Part shown: positions 26,226 to 38,110 of the stretch, piece by piece
Position numbering within the stretch: the stretch's first letter is position 1
Layout of the letters: each line of letters opens with the position of its first letter
From: Sipunculus nudus
Taxonomy: Eukaryota; Annelida; Sipuncula; Golfingiida; Sipunculidae
Assembly (NCBI GenBank): GCA_026874595.1
Contig: CM049320.1
Coordinates: 21,029,714 to 21,093,713 of the forward strand
Length of the DNA stretch: 64,000 bases
Reading direction: 5' to 3'
Program-made: the position numbers and the translations under genes
The notes under the pieces: model-generated
The model's input: the letters and a program-made list of their open reading frames with translations, nothing else
The model's database searches: none
Told to the model about the DNA's origin: nothing

Positions 26226-26400
26226 CAAATATTCACATATATATTCACGCATTCACTTATGCACGCATGAACATTGGACTATGGGCCTAATTAGTGAATG
26301 TTAACACAGTTTTTAGAAGCATCAAACAACAGGGATCGCCCAAATGGCGAAGGCTTGCATTCCTTGGTATACAGATTTCTAGTATTCAAGGAAGAGAAAA
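26226..26400 (-). repeat. Dispersed repeat family B, copy
   Basis: The reverse complement of 26330-26390 (ACTAGAAATCTGTATACC, GGAATGCAAGCCTTCGCCAT) aligns with 31618-31690. The 26240-26310 part aligns with 21130-21260. This is the clearest link between family B members. Confidence 0.6.
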
Positions 26401-27861
26401 AGACTTGCTTGTGCTGATTGCTTGGCTTTCTCTGCGTACAAATTAATGAACTCACGAAATCCCTGTTATTAAATTCTAAAAAAATAAAAAAGAAAGTAGA
26501 ATTGTAAGCTTTAAGTGTATAATTCACCCCGTAAAAAACCATCCGGTCTTGAACATAGTTATATTCCGAGAGTAATTAGCATTCCTATGTGATTAAAATG
26601 ACAAAGAAAAAATTAAATTTCTAGATGAATTTTAATTAACTTAACATGCTATACCTATATATTTTTCTGACTTATAAAAACGCATTTTTATATTTTACAG
26701 AATATGAATAGCCAACAATTGCAAGAGAACTTATAGGACTATACATGACACTATCCATGTTATATTAAATGGTAGACCTTTATGACGTCAAAAGAAAATC
26801 TAATTATGAATTTTATGTTACTGGTCAGAATCTCTATAGAGATTCTTGAATGGATCTTATTAGGCTATATGCAGTGGATCAATGTGGATACCTTAATGCG
26901 TTACAGGGAATCATTGTGTTATATAATCGATATGAGTATAGGTATTTTGTTGCAATAAGATAAATCAATCTATTGGTCGACAATAGAACAATGCCAGTAT
27001 AGAATGTAAAGCTACTTTTACCTGAAACAGAAGAACAATACACGGTATAAACTTTAAAATAATCTGCAAGTGAAACGAGAAATAAAACCATCCTTGGCCG
27101 GTATCCTGGTTACCTGATGACCTGAGTTTCTTCAGGATGCTGCTGACATTTAATGTTTATAACCATAGTAACAGTGGGATGCTGTTTGCTTTCTGTATCC
27201 TCCTTTATTGATGAACCTCGCTCACAACAAGACGTATAACCTTTACTAACAAGTACTCTGGGCAAATCATGTCTGAGGAACTAGTCAACTGATCCCTCAA
27301 CAACAGATTCAAGAAGGCCGCGCTGTCTAGACTTTACCTATCCCATAATGCAATAAAGATTCCAGGTTCAGCTTTATGAAATTTTGCTGATCTCAGCATA
27401 AAATGCAGCGTACTGTATGTCTGTGTTTTACCTGGTCTTCTCTTTAATGTTTTATAGGGAATTGGTCTCCTCATACGTTTATACGTCAGTCATGTTTTTA
27501 GCCAACTAAACTCATAACTTGTGTGTAGAATGTATGTAAATACAGGCTTATACGAGTATATATTAATGAAGTGTAGACATTTCCGCCAAGAAAAATTAAT
27601 TCATATACTTTTCATCGACCAGTGTTAACTGGTTGTACATTACACATCATTAAGATATTATTACCCTTATCCAAAAACTTTGTAGCCCCTGAACGATAAA
27701 GAGTTAAAATTATTGCTATAAACGAATTAACAACACATGATTCAGGTTCACCCGATCATCCATGAGTGACACATACATATATAATTAAAATTTGCATATA
27801 GCAGATACTCAGCATACCTCCCTCCTTCCTCGGTTTATATGTGTGTGATTTTATTTCTAAT
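26401..27861. other. Gene-less stretch
   Basis: No supported gene, RNA or repeat. Confidence 0.55.
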
Positions 27862-28276
27862 AAGGCCAGCTATTCACTTGCCTTAACTATAAAATATATT
27901 TAATTTGCTGTAAAGAAAAAAGTTCCAAACGCCTCAGTGATGGATGTATGAGACGATTTATCTACAGGTTATTAGTTAAAACAGCAATATTGACGAACGA
28001 AAAAAAAAAACATGTTACCTAAGGAGGTTTTTAGCATATATGCGGGAAGTTGGAAGGTCACAAGGTGCAAAACGCCCTTTGCAAAATTCTGGTCGGTCTG
28101 ACTTACCGCAAGATGTCCGGTCGAATGTGTTTGGGTTATTTTGGCGGACCCCATATGCTATACGCATGTGAAGATAACAAAACTAAGTGCCTGTGTACCG
28201 AGGTATGGCATATTTTTATTAAAGGCTGTAGGGATGGTCTTTAGGTGACAGACGGCATATGTCGGGTTAGGCCCCT
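27862..28276 (+). mobile_element. Family A MITE, full-length diverged copy
   Basis: It follows the 56244-56703 copy from end to end. The left end is AAGGCCAGCTATTCAC. The CCTCAGTGATGGATGTATGA block, the TTGCAAAATTCTGG block (28079), TTATTTTGGCGGACCCCATA (28136) and CATATTTTTATTAAAG (28208) come in the same order. The right end is near GGTTAGGCCCCT. The minus ORF at 27972-28154 shares wording with the minus ORF at 56310-56585 only because both cross this element. Confidence 0.7.
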
Positions 28277-28300
28277 GTTTTTATGCATTCCTTATATCAA

Positions 28301-29215
28301 AACCATGGTCACAACCGAGATACGGTCGCCGTACGGCGGGTGTTATGGGCTATTCCGTGCGGTTGACGTACGGCAACCATGCGTTTTTCAAAGGCCGCAG
28401 GGACTCCACGACAACTGTAAAGCCGTGGTCCCAACCCGCCGTACTTGCAAGTGCGTGCTGTCTACTTGCAAAAACGTGGGCAAAACTTAGGGATCCGTAC
28501 GTGGTGAGTACCGCCTAAGTACGGATTTGGGAGCACGCAGACACGCCGTAGCACTTTAAGTGCAGGAGGAACTTTTGCCGCGTTCGGGTTGCATTCGGGC
28601 TACGGATTCACCCCTGAAACCAGGCGGGAAAACTCACCATCATCACACTTGCACGCACTTGCAACATGCGAGTAAGTAAGGGCACCGTACGTGAGCAGCA
28701 CGTGTAAGTACTGCCTCCGAACGACAACGTGTCAATCGCACGGAGATCGTACGTTACAAGCCACTCCCTCCCTACGTTTTCAGAAAAACGTGGCGGCCGT
28801 GGCCTCCCCAAAAAACGTACGGACTAAAAACACGCATGGTGGGTTGTGACCGGGGCTTAACTGACATTAGCGCAAGCGCGTAAGTTGATGTAGCGGCCGT
28901 GCGTCAGGCAGCCATATACGGGCTCCGTACATAGATGTACGAATGTCGTAGGATGCCCGTGCGATATTTAACCCCTAAATCGGCTACTCAAAAGGCGGAC
29001 GGTGTAACTGCTGCTGTCGTAAGGGGTCTTTGCAGCTTCCGTAAGGTTAGCTTGCGGCGTCCGCGGAGTAAGCTTACTTAACCGTGCGAAGGCCGTGAGA
29101 ATGAGGAAGACACCTTGCCGTTCCCGCACGTCGGCCGCATAAGTAAATCTGCGGTTCCAAAAGCCGAACGGTGATCTAAGGTGTGCGGTGATCGCAGCGG
29201 GTTGTTACCTAGGCT
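28301..29215. mobile_element. CpG-rich DNA element with a nested relative
   Basis: Left end AACCATGGTCACAACC and the complement of the right end AGCCTAGGTAACAACC are inverted repeats. Flanking trinucleotides are CAA and TAA. The interior is full of CGTACG/CCGTACGG motifs and has no coding capacity. A 437-bp copy with similar ends lies inside at 28421-28857. TAA-type 3-bp targets and short inverted ends would fit PIF/Harbinger-like elements, but without a transposase this remains inference. Confidence 0.5.
28421..28857. mobile_element. Inner CpG-rich element, 437 bp, TAA target duplication
   Basis: The left end AGCCGTGGTCCCAACCCGCC and the complement of the right end AGCCCCGGTCACAACCCACC agree at 16 of 20 positions. 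TAA flanks both sides (28418-28420 and 28858-28860). Many GTACG/CGTACG motifs inside. No transposase. Short ORFs on both strands reflect composition. Confidence 0.6.
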
Positions 29216-30307
29216 TAAGAAAGGAGCAGTAAGGGTTTTTGTGTGAGTGTGACAACTTCTCATGTTAAAGTGATTTATTTTGCCATGCTGAACAAAATTT
29301 AAAGTAACAAAAAAAAAAGATTTTTTTGTATTGCCCATTACACAAACGCAGTCATAATGCATTTTTATTTGGACCAAACTCAACAAGATCTTTGTTTGAA
29401 CTCAATGAAGTGAAGGATTTTTTTTGGCAATATTTATGTGCGATATTATTAACCCAAGGGATGGAACTAAATTTTTAAATCAGATAATTTAAAATCAAAC
29501 AGGACCACTTTCATGTGATAACGTTACTTTTTCACTTCGGTTAGTATTAATTCTATGAAAACAATAAAAGATACAAGATTGGGCCAAAATGTAGGAGATG
29601 TATTGAATAGATTATCCCGAATCTGATGCATGTGTACTTTTTATCGGGGAGCAGTTATTTTTTATCAACGTAATTGATAAAGGGAGATAAGATTGATGTT
29701 GTATCGTTCCATCATTTTATTATCAAGATATAATACATTGAAGGAAGAGTATCGGAAAGTAACAAGCCTGATAAACTTGTTACTTAATGGAATTTCTTCA
29801 CACAAGTTGAACGTGAAGATGCTTCTATAAAACTACTAGATTTAATAGAGTCTTATAAAAAAAAGTTTGAATCAAATGCATCTTAGGTGCGTCAGTGATA
29901 AGGAGAAATATGAAATAAAAGATTCAGTCTGAGATAATAAATGGAGAAAAGGAGTAGAAGAAAAGGGGTCAGTTTGTTATATGAATTACCGTTTGAGCAC
30001 TGGAATCCTCCCCTGATGAGCGATAATAGGGAATCCGTTACCGAATGTTTGGCCTTGGATATTAGGTCAAGGTGAAAAATAAGTATCAGGTGCAAATCTG
30101 TCATCTAGGACTAACATATGCCCAAAAAATCAGAAAATCACAGGAGAAGAGGGAAAAAACAAAGAAAGAAAGAAAGAGATTGTTGAAAAAAAAATGAAAC
30201 GTTCATTTTCCACCAGTATATATAAATAGAAAGAAACTGATCTACCCTTAAAGACTTAATAACTCCTTAAATTATATATAACTTCGACAATGGTATCCAG
30301 CACAGAT
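29216..30307. other. Gene-less AT-rich stretch
   Basis: No feature supported. It ends in the first monomers of the 73-bp satellite. Confidence 0.55.
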
Positions 30308-31275
30308 CCATGTGTGGCTGTATCCACGGACCTCCCTTTGAATGGACACGTTAAATATTCTTTGGATTTTTATATACGTCCATGTGTGGCTGTATCCTCG
30401 ACCCCCCTTTGAATGGACACATGTTATATATTCTTTGGATTTTTATATACATCCATGTGTGGCTGTATCCACGGTACCCCCTTTGAATGGACACATGTTA
30501 AATATTCTTTGGATTTTTATATACATCCATGTGTGGCTGTATCCACGGACCCCCCTTTGAATGGATACATGTTATATTCTTTGGGTTTTTATATACATCC
30601 ATGTGTGGCTGTATCCACGCAACCCCTTTGAATGGACACATGTTAAATATTCTTTGGATTTTTATAATCATCCATGTGTGGCTGTATCCACGGACCCCCC
30701 TTTGAATGGACACATGTTAAATATTCTTTGGATTTTTATATGCATCCATGTGTGGCTGTGTCCACGGACCCCCCTTTGAATGGACACATATTAAATATTC
30801 TTTGGATTTTTATATACATCCATGTGTGGCTGTATCCACGGTACCCCCTTTGAATGGACACATGTTAAATATTCTTTGGATTTTTATATACATCCATGTG
30901 TGGCTGTATCCACGGACCCCCCCCCCCCCCCCCTTTGAATCGATACATGTTATATTCTTTGGGTTTTTATATACATCCATGTGTGGCTGTATCCACGCAC
31001 CCCCTTTGAATGGACACATGTTAAATATTCTTTGTATTTTTATAATCATCCATGTGTGGCTGTATCCACGGACCCCCCTTTGAATGGACACATGTTATAT
31101 ATTCTTTGGACTTTTATATACATCCATGTGTGGCTGTATCAACGGTATCCCCTTTGAATGGACACATGTTTAATATTCTTTGGATTTTTATATACATCCA
31201 TGAGTGACTGTATCCACGGACCCCCCTTTTGGATGGCCACATGTTTATAATATTCTTTGGCTTTTTATATACTCT
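30308..31275 (+). repeat. 73-bp satellite, 13 monomers
   Basis: Monomers begin CCATGTGTGGCTGTATCC at 30308, 30380, 30453, 30527, 30599, 30672, 30745, 30820, 30893, 30977, 31050, 31123 and 31198. Spacing is 72-75 bp, except 84 where a C run expanded near 30918. Variants recur every five monomers (about 367 bp): the GGTACC variant at 30453 and 30820, the GATACATGTTATATTC variant at 30527 and 30893, and the TATAATCATCC ending at 30599 and 30977. Degenerate units continue to about 31330. Three monomers make 219 bp, so frames stay open by chance and the ORFs here are not genes. Confidence 0.95.
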
Positions 31276-31613
31276 TTGGTTCTACCCTGTTTTAATAGAC
31301 ACACATTTTTGTACCTTCTTTGGGTCTCTTATCTAAAGTTGCAAAACAATCGACGGAAATGCCTGGAATATTTACAAGGTCTTCTTTAAGCAAGTCCTAC
31401 CGTGATAATGTCAAGAACGGACAAGTCTCGGCCTTAACGAAAAGGGCGCTCCACATCTAGTGTATAACTATGCTCGAGGGAACCTGGCATTTTTATTGTG
31501 TAAAACAGATGTCTGGATGTTGTTTGTCATGCATTATTTGTTGAGTAATGTACTCTTTGTTTCGTCCCATGCATGAAATGCTCAGTTTCTTTGCTTTGTT
31601 TTCGTGAAACCAT

Positions 31614-31920
31614 GATAAACTAGAAATATGCATTCCAAGGGAATGCAAGCTTTCGCCATGTGGCCATCCTTATTGTAAGATGCTCCGAGTTTGCTTACAC
31701 TTATTCGGTCCATATTCCCAGGTTCATTTGTGCATGAAATCCTGTACATTTGTGAATATTGCTTTATGACGTTCATGGATCCAGATCATCTGCTGGATCC
31801 ACACTAAAATCCAATCGGGTTTTCATTGGTCAATTACCGAAATGCCCAGACATTTTAGATTCCATTCATGATTGCTTGAGTCATTTTGAGAACCACACAC
31901 ACAAACTTACACACGGAGAT
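31614..31920 (+). repeat. Dispersed repeat family B, longest copy
   Basis: It links the two halves seen separately elsewhere: 31618-31690 matches the complement of 26330-26390, and 31708-31920 matches 11499-11690. No ORF, no clear inverted ends and no poly(A) tail were seen, so its class is unknown. Confidence 0.55.
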
Positions 31921-31974
31921 AAAATGCATACACTCCTGGCGGAGGCTATTACTAGAAAATAATCTTTATAGGAA

Positions 31975-31978
<4 letters not shown>

Positions 31979-32036
<58 letters not shown>

Positions 32037-32040
32037 CGAG

Positions 32041-32076
<36 letters not shown>
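31979..32076. repeat. (TA)n microsatellite with duplicated 12-mer
   Basis: Two TA runs, each followed by CAGACGAGCCTA. The unit TA-run plus 12-mer is therefore itself duplicated. Confidence 0.9.
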
Positions 32077-34846
32077 CGAGCCTACTTTGTGTCATATCGG
32101 TTAATAGAAAATCCCGTTTATTGTCACATAAATCTGAAATCCCACACCAATTCAGATATAAACAGTGCTAAATATGACCGTTTAATATCATGGAATATTG
32201 TCATAATCCCGTTTATGGTCATGCTTGGAACCCATGGCAGTGATACCAGTTCGCAGTTAATATCACATCAAACGCCGAGACGGTGATCAACGAGGCCAAG
32301 CGCCTGTTATCGGTCAGGCGTAACAAATGATCGCATCTCCCACCTGTGTGCGGCAGGCAAGTGCAGTGATGCGTGCGGGTCTTTCCCCGTCACTTAGCTA
32401 ATTAACATCTTAAGATAACATGGTAATCCAGATCGTTGCGCTTCTTTGTACGTTAACAAGGACGATGTTTGCGGTCACATATCATACATAATGACCTCCT
32501 GGCCTTTGAAAGGCCGTGGTTCACACCTCAGTGACGTTACGCCGAGATGATTTGAAGCACGAGCTCTAAATGTTGCTTACTACTGGAAATCCCCTTTAAT
32601 GGTCCCCGAACGGCTGGAGGATTTGTTAAGCACTGGAGAAGATACCCGGTCCAAAACCTCAATCGCTGCGAAACTTCAATAAGTTGACAAGGGCATTATG
32701 ATGCCCGCTCCCCGAACAGAACTATCATAAAGGCGATCATGGAAGTATGAGTCATTAATAAGATATATGGGAAATAAGGCGCAATTATCGGGGAAAGAAT
32801 AATCTAGTAAAATAGTTTGCCATCATAACGTTTTAACTGTGCCGCATATTTCCAGACGTATAACCTCACGATCCAGACGCTACTCTTTTTCTGTTGGCAA
32901 GTCGGATTTTTGTCAGTTTTTGCGGCGTGCGACACAAAACTTACAGGAAATAAATTGTCAGATGTGCATAAACGTAATTTGATATGCCGTTGTACAATAA
33001 AAATATTCATAAACGTTCCTGTTTCTTTTTTTTTTACGTTTTATTTAATATCATTTGAGACATAACGCTTCTTCTATGACTCAAAAGGACATCGATGTTG
33101 AAGCCCGCATTATGTAACCTCCCGGTTATTATCATAATTTATGCATGCACCACAGACATGACAATAAACGGGCTTGACTGTACCTCTCACTTGATCCGTA
33201 CTATAGGCTGGCGTGTTTTACACAGAAAACCAACCCGATGGTTGGATGAAAGGTGCACTCTGCTAGCTGGAGTAAAGGCGGTCCAGAATTCCAATGAATG
33301 AGGCCCGGCCTCGGTTGGGATATACAACGATCCCGATCCCTATGATAAAGTTTCTTATGTTTGTTTTCCCTAAAATCAAACGAGCTTCCCCAATAAATGC
33401 TCATAACTTTTCGCGTAAAGTTGCTAAATGACAACATCTGCTCATGATTACATATAAATACAATTGTTATCCTAGTCAATTACATTTATATTTCATAAAA
33501 TTGTGATTATATATTTTTAGAGAACAGTAAAACCTGTAAAATAAGACCATCCGTGGGTCTGGCCAAAAGAGGCCTAAATCACAGTTTGCATTATCAGATA
33601 GGTCAGCTATAACCAGTGTGTTTGGTTCATTGAAGGGTGGTCTTAAGAGATTACATTTACAATGTATCATCCCAACCATAAAGGCGAACCCTTGATTACA
33701 AGTTTTAGCCGTTAAAAAATGTCCTAAAATGTACTCTGGTTTCCGTAGGAAAAAAATAAATCCTTCGTGCTGAATACTACAGAATACGGAATACGGAATA
33801 CTATGACCCTGTGTGGCGTGTCTGGGAGAGGGGAATTTTGGGTATTAGTGGAGCACCTGCCTGTGTGTCCCAATGCTAGAGCCAGGCCGCATGTTACTGA
33901 ATGGGGGCCACAAAAAGACAGTCGTGACGTAACTAGCCCAAATTTATATAACAAATATTTTACAAACAAAGCTAATCTGTTAACTTGGCTTACTTTCAGC
34001 TAGGGTGTTTTTTGTTCCAATTCCCACTCGAGTTTACTGGTTTACCGTTATGCCTTCTATTTGTGCCAAATATACTTTATACATTTCCGAGAAATTTCAC
34101 TCGAGCATGCGCATTTCCGGTAATTCATTTTTATAAAAAGGGGATTTTCCTAGAAGAAATTAACGTATGCAGTACAGTATTAGGCCGATGCCTACTTTAA
34201 AAGATATTCGACAGCGATGCTACCAAAGGATGTTCGAATGATTTTCCCGATTATAAACCATTCCTTTATTTGAATCACATTTTCATGTCACATTTTGAAA
34301 AATAAAAACAGCCAATATTAAAAATCCACAGACCATTAATCAAAGACAGAATTTATGATTTTTTAAAAGACGATTCTTCAAATTGATTAGCTTTAGCTTT
34401 GCATTTCATTTAAAATAAAATGTTTTATAATTAACATGAGGTCGTTTCGAAGTAATTTTTTCTTTCTTTATGAAGGTATGACAAATTAACTTTCCTGTCA
34501 AATTTTTTTGAAAATTTGAACTCATGCAAGTGCCGTGTGTGGCAGTACTCGAATAACAAATAAATAAGGAACTTGTTAACATGATGTACTTTAAATAAAT
34601 AAAAGCAGCCTTTTGGTACAAAAGCAATAAGAAAAAAGAAATACGTAATAAAGGACTACAGGCCTAATGCGAACCTGTGCAATGGGATAAACACCAGGTA
34701 TAATGCTTCAATGCCGGACCATAACTTTTCAAGTACATGTGCAACATGTATATGAACAATGCAAGAACTAAAACATTTTGAACAAGAACCAATTACACAA
34801 ACACCAATACTGAAATTCTGGCATCGATGCACACAACACAAAAATG
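32077..34846. other. Gene-less stretch with one repeat-like segment
   Basis: 33526-33665 begins GTAAAACCTG and contains AAGACCATCC and GGTGGTCTTAAG motifs, like 22260-22400. Nothing else is supported. 32230-32400 is more GC-balanced but has no long frame. Confidence 0.45.
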
Positions 34847-35012
34847 ATTGTAGCTGGCACCCCCAGACTTGTATGCAACGAAGCTATCAGAGATATATAC
34901 AAATGCCCAATTTCAGACTGATATGTCAAAGCCTGAGAAATAAGCTGGGACAACGATGTGCAAAAATTATTGTAGGAGGTGCCACCAGTCTTGTACACAA
35001 TAAAGCTATCCG

Positions 35013-35077
<65 letters not shown>

Positions 35078-35125
35078 AAATTTAAAGCTGATATATCAAA
35101 TTCCTCTGGAGAAATAAGCATCGCA
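34847..35125 (+). repeat. Two-copy tandem repeat (about 121 bp) with (AT)n
   Basis: Unit 1 starts ATTGTAGCTGGCACC at 34847. Unit 2 starts ATTGTAGGAGGTGCC at about 34969. Both carry CTTGTA-CAA-AAGCTATC, then a TATA stretch, then TGCC-AATTT--A--CTGATAT-TCAAA, then AGAAATAAGC. In unit 2 the TATA stretch has expanded to about 55 bp (35020-35074). The Tyr/Ile repeats in ORFs on both strands are its translation. Confidence 0.8.
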
Positions 35126-36829
35126 TAAGCTTACAGGTTCACTAAAAAGATCACTGAACACGTCTATGGATTTTAATGGCATAATAATTACAGAAATTCA
35201 ACAAGGATTAAGTAAAAATGTCAAAAACATGGTGTATTAAGACAGGATACTTCGGGAATAATCAAGAGAAAGCTTTTTTTATCCATCCCCTGAAAGCGAA
35301 TGAGATCACCAAACAAGTGACCCATGGGTCACGGCGCTCATCTGTTATATATGATTACAAAATATGATTTGGAAAAGGAGGTAGGCAAATGCTGATAAAT
35401 TTGTGTGGTAATTTATGCTCTATTATGATTGGACGGTATTGAACTCAAGTTATGTAACATTTTTATAATATCCTATGAGTGAGGGAAGAGGATTGATGTC
35501 ATCTATATTATTTACATTTGGAAATGGTGTCACACAGGTTTTGACTTGGCCATATAATTTTATCTACTTTGGAGTAGAAGTATTTAAAAAAAAACTGTCC
35601 GTTATCAGTCATGTTAATTATGCTTTTTGCAAATGAGTTAACTGTAATTTAATAATTTTAGGTTATCCTTACCCAACAGAAGCACTGGCACAAACAATAT
35701 TACAGTTTTAATTATTTATTATTCAGATACATTTGCCAAGTATTTGCACCATGTCAGGTATTTATTCAGTTTCAGCCAAACAAAGTTGTTGTGAATCAAG
35801 AATATACAAATTTCACAAATTTAAATAATGATCATAAGTACCTGGTTTTATGGCTTTAAATTATATTAAAAAAATAAAATTATTAAATTCATTTTGGACT
35901 ACTATCACATTAATCTACACACTTGACATAGCAAGAGTCTTATGGCAATAATTAATATTACAGAAATCATAATGAGAACTTGTCTACGATCTGATTTTTT
36001 TTTCATATTAAAATATTTTTATTTAAAAAAAGTATCCGAAAAAAAATAAAAGTAATCTCAGCTATGAAACCATTATATGATTAAAAAAAATAACCCAAAT
36101 ATAAGACACCCTATAAATTATACATGGAATAAACTAAAGATGCGCAAGTTAAATTTTATTAACTAAAATAAAGAAACTAGTAAAAAAATTGATCATTTAC
36201 ATAATCTTGTGACAGCTGATACAGCCACAAGCTTTAATGTCACCAGTGAAACAAAATGACATCTTTTATCAGTACTTGTCTGAGTAATATTTAAAAAAAA
36301 AATGACATATTTTATGTTTTCTTTTAAATTGCAATTAAAATAAATAAACAAGATGAAAAACTTAGAAACGACCTGGAAATTTAGATTTAAATTATTAACG
36401 GCATTTTTATCTATCATTAATTCCTTCACATAATCCCTAATAAAAAATAAAATTTTAATTTTTTTTTCATTATTAAAATTGAAGTGAAAAATACCATAGG
36501 TGACTGCATGGTGTTTTTTAATACATTTTCATCCATCCATACAAGATCCATACAACAAATGTAATTGCAAAGAAATTCCCTGTTACTCATCAACAATCAA
36601 ATTCCATTTCTATTAATTTTTATTTATTGTTTTTTTTAGTTGTTGGTCAAAACAACTACTAGATTGGTTAGGTTGGACACCTGAATAAACTGTGGCCAGC
36701 TATAAGCTGCCTGGCTGACTAGTATATATGCCCTTCCTCAAGCGTTCATAATGTGCCTGAAAGGTCAACAGGGTGACATACAGGTGACTGAAGAGGGGCT
36801 GAGTAAAGCCTGGGTGTAACATGTCTCAT
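35126..36829. other. Very AT-rich gene-less stretch
   Basis: Long runs of A and T, no supported gene or repeat. Confidence 0.55.
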
Positions 36830-38110
36830 AAAAGCTACAGTTTTTGGTCAATTTCTTTCAGTTTTCAAAACTAACAAGCTGAAATCCTTATGAGTACATG
36901 ATATGAAAATTATATCAACTGTGTTTACAGGAAACAACGTGCCATGGGCAAAGTTGGCCAAAATTTAAAGTTCGGATTTTATATTTATGCTAATAACTTA
37001 TAAAAATTAAGAAATTCAGAACTAATTTTGGGTATACAATTGAAACTTGGTTGAAAAATTTCATAGTCTCGACAAAAAAAATCTCTAACTTCAGCAATTC
37101 TCATGTTATGGGAGTGAATACATTTTTTGCATTATGTTCGGTCCCAGGACATAAAACAGTTACGCAATACTGACATCATTTCTTGCATTTGCATGGCGAA
37201 TGTATAGAAGAATATGTATATTATATATGATCAAAGACAGATCAGTACTTAGGCAGTTTTGAAGTGTAACAATGGAGTTTTAATGGAAAATATCAGTTTT
37301 TCTTAATATCTCAAAGGAATTATGTCCTAGTATCCAAATTTTTTGCATGGTAGGTAATTTAGGGAACATCTAACTGTATGCCAAATTTTGGGAGCTGAGA
37401 ACTGGCCGGGTAAGCTGGGGAAACAAGTAAAACTAGGTTGACGTAAACAATACTTGAAATGATGTTTGAAAACTTGTATAAAATCTACAATTTTTTATCA
37501 AATGTTTTAAATCTCAGATGTTAACAGATCAAATGCTTATGAAAACATGCTGTGAAAATTAAATCCACAGCAGTTACAGAAAAAAACGTGCCGTGGTCAA
37601 ATCTGGGCAAAATTTAAGGTACTGATTTTAATATTTATGCTAATAAAAAATTTGAAAAATTCATCTTGATGCATCTTGATTAAATAATGTTATATTCCTG
37701 AAAAAAAGTCTATAGCTTCAGCAATTCTCAAGTTAAGGGAGTACATATATTTCCTGTTTTTTTACAAAGAGCATTATGTGGGGGCCCATCACTTCAAAAA
37801 TTCAAAGATTGAACTAATTTCGGGTATGTACATAGGAAATATATAGAGGAATAGATAAATTAAAAATGATTAATATCAGGTCAGTGGTTTTGATATTATG
37901 CAGTCTTGAAGTGTGACAATGACTTTCTTATCGAAAATTGAGGTTTTTCCTTAATATATCAAATGAACGAAGTCGTAGTGAGTCAATTTTCGGTAATGAA
38001 GGAGATTCAGGGGACATCTAACTGTATGCCGAATTCAGATTCAAAGTTGCAACGGTTTCAAAACGTGCACTTTCAACGGATGGACGGATGGACGGACGAG
38101 GACCCTGACT
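36830..38110 (+). repeat. Diverged 648-bp direct duplication with GGAC tail
   Basis: Unit 1 (about 36830-37425) and unit 2 (about 37465-38045) share blocks in the same order. AACGTGCC-TGG occurs at 36936 and 37585, TTCAGCAATTCTCA-GTTA occurs once in each unit, and ACATCTAACTGTATGCC is at 37366 and 38014, an offset of 648-649 bp. Unit 2 runs into a (GGAC/GGAT) stretch at 38078-38102. No coding frame. Possibly two units of a larger dispersed repeat. Confidence 0.75.

Noticed and set aside
30342-31091. Overlapping ORFs with repeated CVAVST-like wording
   Set aside because: A 73-bp unit gives 219 bp per three units, which keeps frames open by chance in all phases.
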